Assembly (NCBI GenBank): GCA_028285005.1
Contig: JANQQP010000032.1
Span: 1 to 64,000 of the forward strand
From: Dehalococcoidia bacterium
GTDB lineage: Bacteria > Chloroflexota > Dehalococcoidia > Lucifugimonadales > Lucifugimonadaceae
Direction of reading: 5' to 3'
DNA length: 64,000 nt
The notes under the pieces are model-generated. The model was not told where the DNA came from, searched no databases, and worked only from the letters and a program-made list of their open reading frames with translations. A program made the position numbers and the translations under genes. Below are positions 61,884-64,000 of this stretch, piece after piece (position 1 is the stretch's first letter; every line of letters begins with the position of its first letter).

Positions 61884-62585
61884 TCACTCCGTCAGGAGTA
61901 TTCGGCCGCAACTGCTGCAGTTGACCAGCCCGGCCGCGTTCTGCATTCTAGATATTTCTCCGATGGGAAGGCGCACACGGCAGCCCTGGCAAACACCTCG
62001 GTCTACCTTGACTACGGCAATGCCATTCATCCGTGGGAGCAGAGCGTTGTAGGTCTCGAGGTCGGGCGCAGGAATGTCGGCGGTTGCCGTCTCTCGTTCG
62101 GCGCCGATCTTCTTGTACTCGGTACCGATGCGAGATCGCTCTTTGCGAAGCTCCTTGCGCCTGACAGACCACTCCTGCTGACGCTCTTCCAGTTCGCTCT
62201 CAAGCCGCTGATGGGCCTGTTCTGCCTCTTCGGCAGCGCTCTTTGAAGGACCGATGGCCTCGTCCACGCGGGCGAGTTCGCGACGAGCGGTGTTGTGCTC
62301 AGTCTCGATTGCAGTGAGCTCTCGGACGTTGGTGATTGAGCCGCTGTAGAGGCGTTCCTCTAGCTGCTTGACTCGGTCACGGAGAGAGGCAGCTTCCGAT
62401 TCGTTCCGAGCCGCTTCGACCTTGAGTTCAAGCTGACGGACTCTGGCTTTTTCCAGGTCGGCGGTCAGTTCGGGAACGCCGCCTTCCGAATCAAGCTCTT
62501 CGACGATCTGGCGATAGGCTCGACGACACATCGCGAGCTGTTGGTCTGTTTCTTGAAGGCCAAGTAGAAAGCGGGCTGTGCTCAA
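61884..62585 (-). CDS. Coiled-coil zinc-ribbon protein (zf-RING_7/DUF164)
   Basis: 233 residues. A long coiled coil (about 5-170) of Glu/Arg/Leu heptads precedes a C4 zinc ribbon with VCQGCRVRLP (about 196-205) and LVNCSSCGRIL (about 220-230). The family is widespread near RNase H-like, Nif3-like or rnpB genes in Actinobacteria and others; a nucleic-acid or protein-interaction role is assumed. Its stop is 4 bp from the start of the recombinase-like gene, so both are probably co-transcribed. Confidence 0.88.
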   Translation of the reverse strand: MSTARFLLGLQETDQQLAMCRRAYRQIVEELDSEGGVPELTADLEKARVRQLELKVEAARNESEAASLRDRVKQLEERLYSGSITNVRELTAIETEHNTARRELARVDEAIGPSKSAAEEAEQAHQRLESELEERQQEWSVRRKELRKERSRIGTEYKKIGAERETATADIPAPDLETYNALLPRMNGIAVVKVDRGVCQGCRVRLPIGEISRMQNAAGLVNCSSCGRILLTE

Positions 62586-62871
62586 GTAGAAAGCCTCATG
62601 AAAAGACAGGTAGTTCAGGGGGAACTAAACTCTAGTTGTAACGTCAAACTGTGTCAAATTGGCGAGTTACCCCAGCCTCAATTTTGAACTCAAAGCAGGC
62701 TTTCCAGGCGCTTCTGTAGTGCACACACCCGGCTACGCTGCCTATTTCACGTTGGACGGTTAAGATGCGTCCTGCGCGCTGCATCTGCGCACTCGCACTA
62801 CATCGCTTCGCAGCTAACTAACTCAAACCTGTAGCGTCAGGCTTCGCTGCAAAGTCTCCAGGGACTGCTTT

Positions 62872-64000
62872 TTGGCTAACACCTTCGAATTACCGAATTT
62901 TGTAAAGAACCGGCCTCGGACCAGGATCGTCTGCACCATCGGCCCGGCGACAGCCTCGGCAACGATGGTCGAGCGGCTGGTCAGGAACGGCATGTCCGTT
63001 GCTCGCCTCAACCTCTCGCACGGGTCTCGTGCCGACCACGAGGGCTTCGTAGCGACTGTGCGACAGGTTGCTGAGAAGCTGGGTGTGAGCATCGGCATCC
63101 TGGCTGACCTGCCGGGCCCGAAATACCGCGTTGGTGTGATGGACGGCCCCGCGCTGCAGCTACAGCGTGGAGAGGACTTCACACTGTTCGCGAGGGTCCG
63201 CAAGGGCACGTCGGAAGGCGTGAACGTCTGGCCTGTCGGCCTGCATTCGGACGTCAAAGCGGGCGCGAAGATTCTGCTGGACGAAGGAAAGGTCGAGCTC
63301 CGTGTCATGGAGGTCGTCGGCCGCGATATTCACTGTCGCGTCACACGCGGCGGTGAGCTGCGGGACAACAAGGCGGTTACAGCTCCCGGCCACACTTCAA
63401 CGCTCGACTACTTCACTGACGAGACGACCAGTGCGCTGGACTTTGCATTGGACGCTGACGTCGACTTCATCGGCCTTTCGTACATCCGCGGAATCGAAGA
63501 CCTGGAGCGAGTCCAGGAGAGAGTTAAGGCGGCGAAGCGTTCGTGCCTGCTGGTTTCGAAGATCGAGATCAAGCAGGCGGTGGACAACCTGAACTCGATT
63601 CTCGACGCGTCTGACGCTGTGATGGTCGCCCGTGGAGACCTGGGCGTGGAGCTGCCGATCGAGATGGTGCCCGGCGTTCAGAAGCGGATCATCCGCCGGG
63701 CCAATGAACGAGGCAAGCCGGTTATCACCGCCACTCAGATGCTCGAGTCGATGATCGAGAATTCGACGCCGACGCGGGCGGAGGCGACCGATGTGCACAA
63801 CGCTGTGCGCGATGGCACAGACGCGATCATGTTGTCCGGCGAGACGTCGGTTGGCAGGAATCCGGCAAGGGTTGTGCAGTACATGGCGAGAATCGCTAAG
63901 CGCGCCGAGAAGTTCCTTGACCTTGATGAGATCGCCGACCGGCGCCAGGCGTACACGCATGCTCAGGATCATGGTGTCGGAGATGCGATCGCCTACAGCG
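62872..64000 (+). CDS. pyk: Pyruvate kinase, 5' part (runs off the window)
   Basis: At least 376 residues from the TTG at 62872, which has AGGGA 7-8 nt upstream; the 3' end lies outside the window. Landmarks: RTRIVCTIGPATAS (about 17-30), ARLNLSHGS, ADLPGPKYRVG, the catalytic KIE (VSKIEIKQA), VARGDLGVELP and ATQMLESMIENSTPTRAEATDVHNAVRDGTDAIMLSGET. It makes pyruvate and ATP from phosphoenolpyruvate and ADP. The 286-bp divergent region before it (62586-62871) holds no recognised feature. The LPGPKYRVG segment differs from the usual GPKIR form. Confidence 0.92.
   Translation, partial: MANTFELPNFVKNRPRTRIVCTIGPATASATMVERLVRNGMSVARLNLSHGSRADHEGFVATVRQVAEKLGVSIGILADLPGPKYRVGVMDGPALQLQRGEDFTLFARVRKGTSEGVNVWPVGLHSDVKAGAKILLDEGKVELRVMEVVGRDIHCRVTRGGELRDNKAVTAPGHTSTLDYFTDETTSALDFALDADVDFIGLSYIRGIEDLERVQERVKAAKRSCLLVSKIEIKQAVDNLNSILDASDAVMVARGDLGVELPIEMVPGVQKRIIRRANERGKPVITATQMLESMIENSTPTRAEATDVHNAVRDGTDAIMLSGETSVGRNPARVVQYMARIAKRAEKFLDLDEIADRRQAYTHAQDHGVGDAIAYS

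Noticed and set aside
1-64000. CRISPR arrays, rRNA or tRNA genes
   Set aside because: No regular spaced repeats and no tRNA- or rRNA-like sequence was recognised; rnpB is the only known stable RNA gene seen.

Overview
This window looks like the chromosome of a free-living, GC-rich bacterium, most plausibly a Chloroflexota member of the Dehalococcoidia/SAR202 type. That placement is an inference from the gene set: an HspR-controlled grpE-dnaK operon, a Rex repressor, a TreT-type trehalose synthase, a PAC2-family protein, Ldh2/enolase/mannonate-dehydratase paralogues, frequent TTG/GTG starts and dispersed CTCCC/GGGAG hairpin repeats. No 16S rRNA or tRNA was found to settle it. There is no prophage, CRISPR array or insertion sequence; the one recombinase gene looks catalytically dead.

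Layout. 1-7000: a hairpin repeat, a fused double-domain ThyX-like protein, an LprG-like lipoprotein/MFS exporter pair, a small zinc-ribbon protein, an ECF sigma/RskA-like anti-sigma pair and a SirB1 protein. 7.2-10.2 kb: a TPP riboswitch with an attenuator terminator in front of a three-gene ThiXYZ-type ABC importer. 10.2-20.4 kb: mixed exporter, scramblase, DinB, aldo/keto reductase, chromate transporter, mannonate dehydratase, flavodoxin and TatD genes, ending in a strange 698-residue repetitive basic protein. 20.6-28.5 kb: an aminopeptidase, a PAC2 protein, a 2-hydroxyacid dehydrogenase, trehalose synthase, a candidate structured RNA, Nudix and a D-amino-acid PLP enzyme.

28.7-33.7 kb is the best-regulated part: promoter, HAIR-like operator, hspR-grpE-dnaK on the minus strand, and rex with a Rex-type inverted repeat on the plus strand. 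33.7-44.6 kb holds metabolic genes with two tandem duplications (Ldh2 family, Eis-type acetyltransferases). 44.6-55 kb: ftsZ outside a dcw cluster, a TPP enzyme, a tandem UspA, a Lon-like protease, an enolase-superfamily enzyme and a DapA-like protein lacking its catalytic lysine. 55.2-60 kb: two tandem chemoreceptors with nearly identical signalling tips and histidine-rich insertions in their sensory domains. 60-64 kb: RNase P RNA, the degenerate recombinase, a coiled-coil zinc-ribbon protein and the 5' part of pyruvate kinase, which runs off the window.

The metabolic genes together (mannonate dehydratase, HpcH aldolase, enolase superfamily, DapA-like, Ldh2 pair, epimerase, SDR, hydroxyacid dehydrogenase, TPP enzyme) suggest oxidation of sugar acids and other hydroxy/keto acids. 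The strongest candidates for something undescribed are the structured RNA near 25.8 kb, the 698-residue repeat protein, the histidine-rich receptor pair, the split-motif ThyX fusion and the inactive recombinase beside rnpB.
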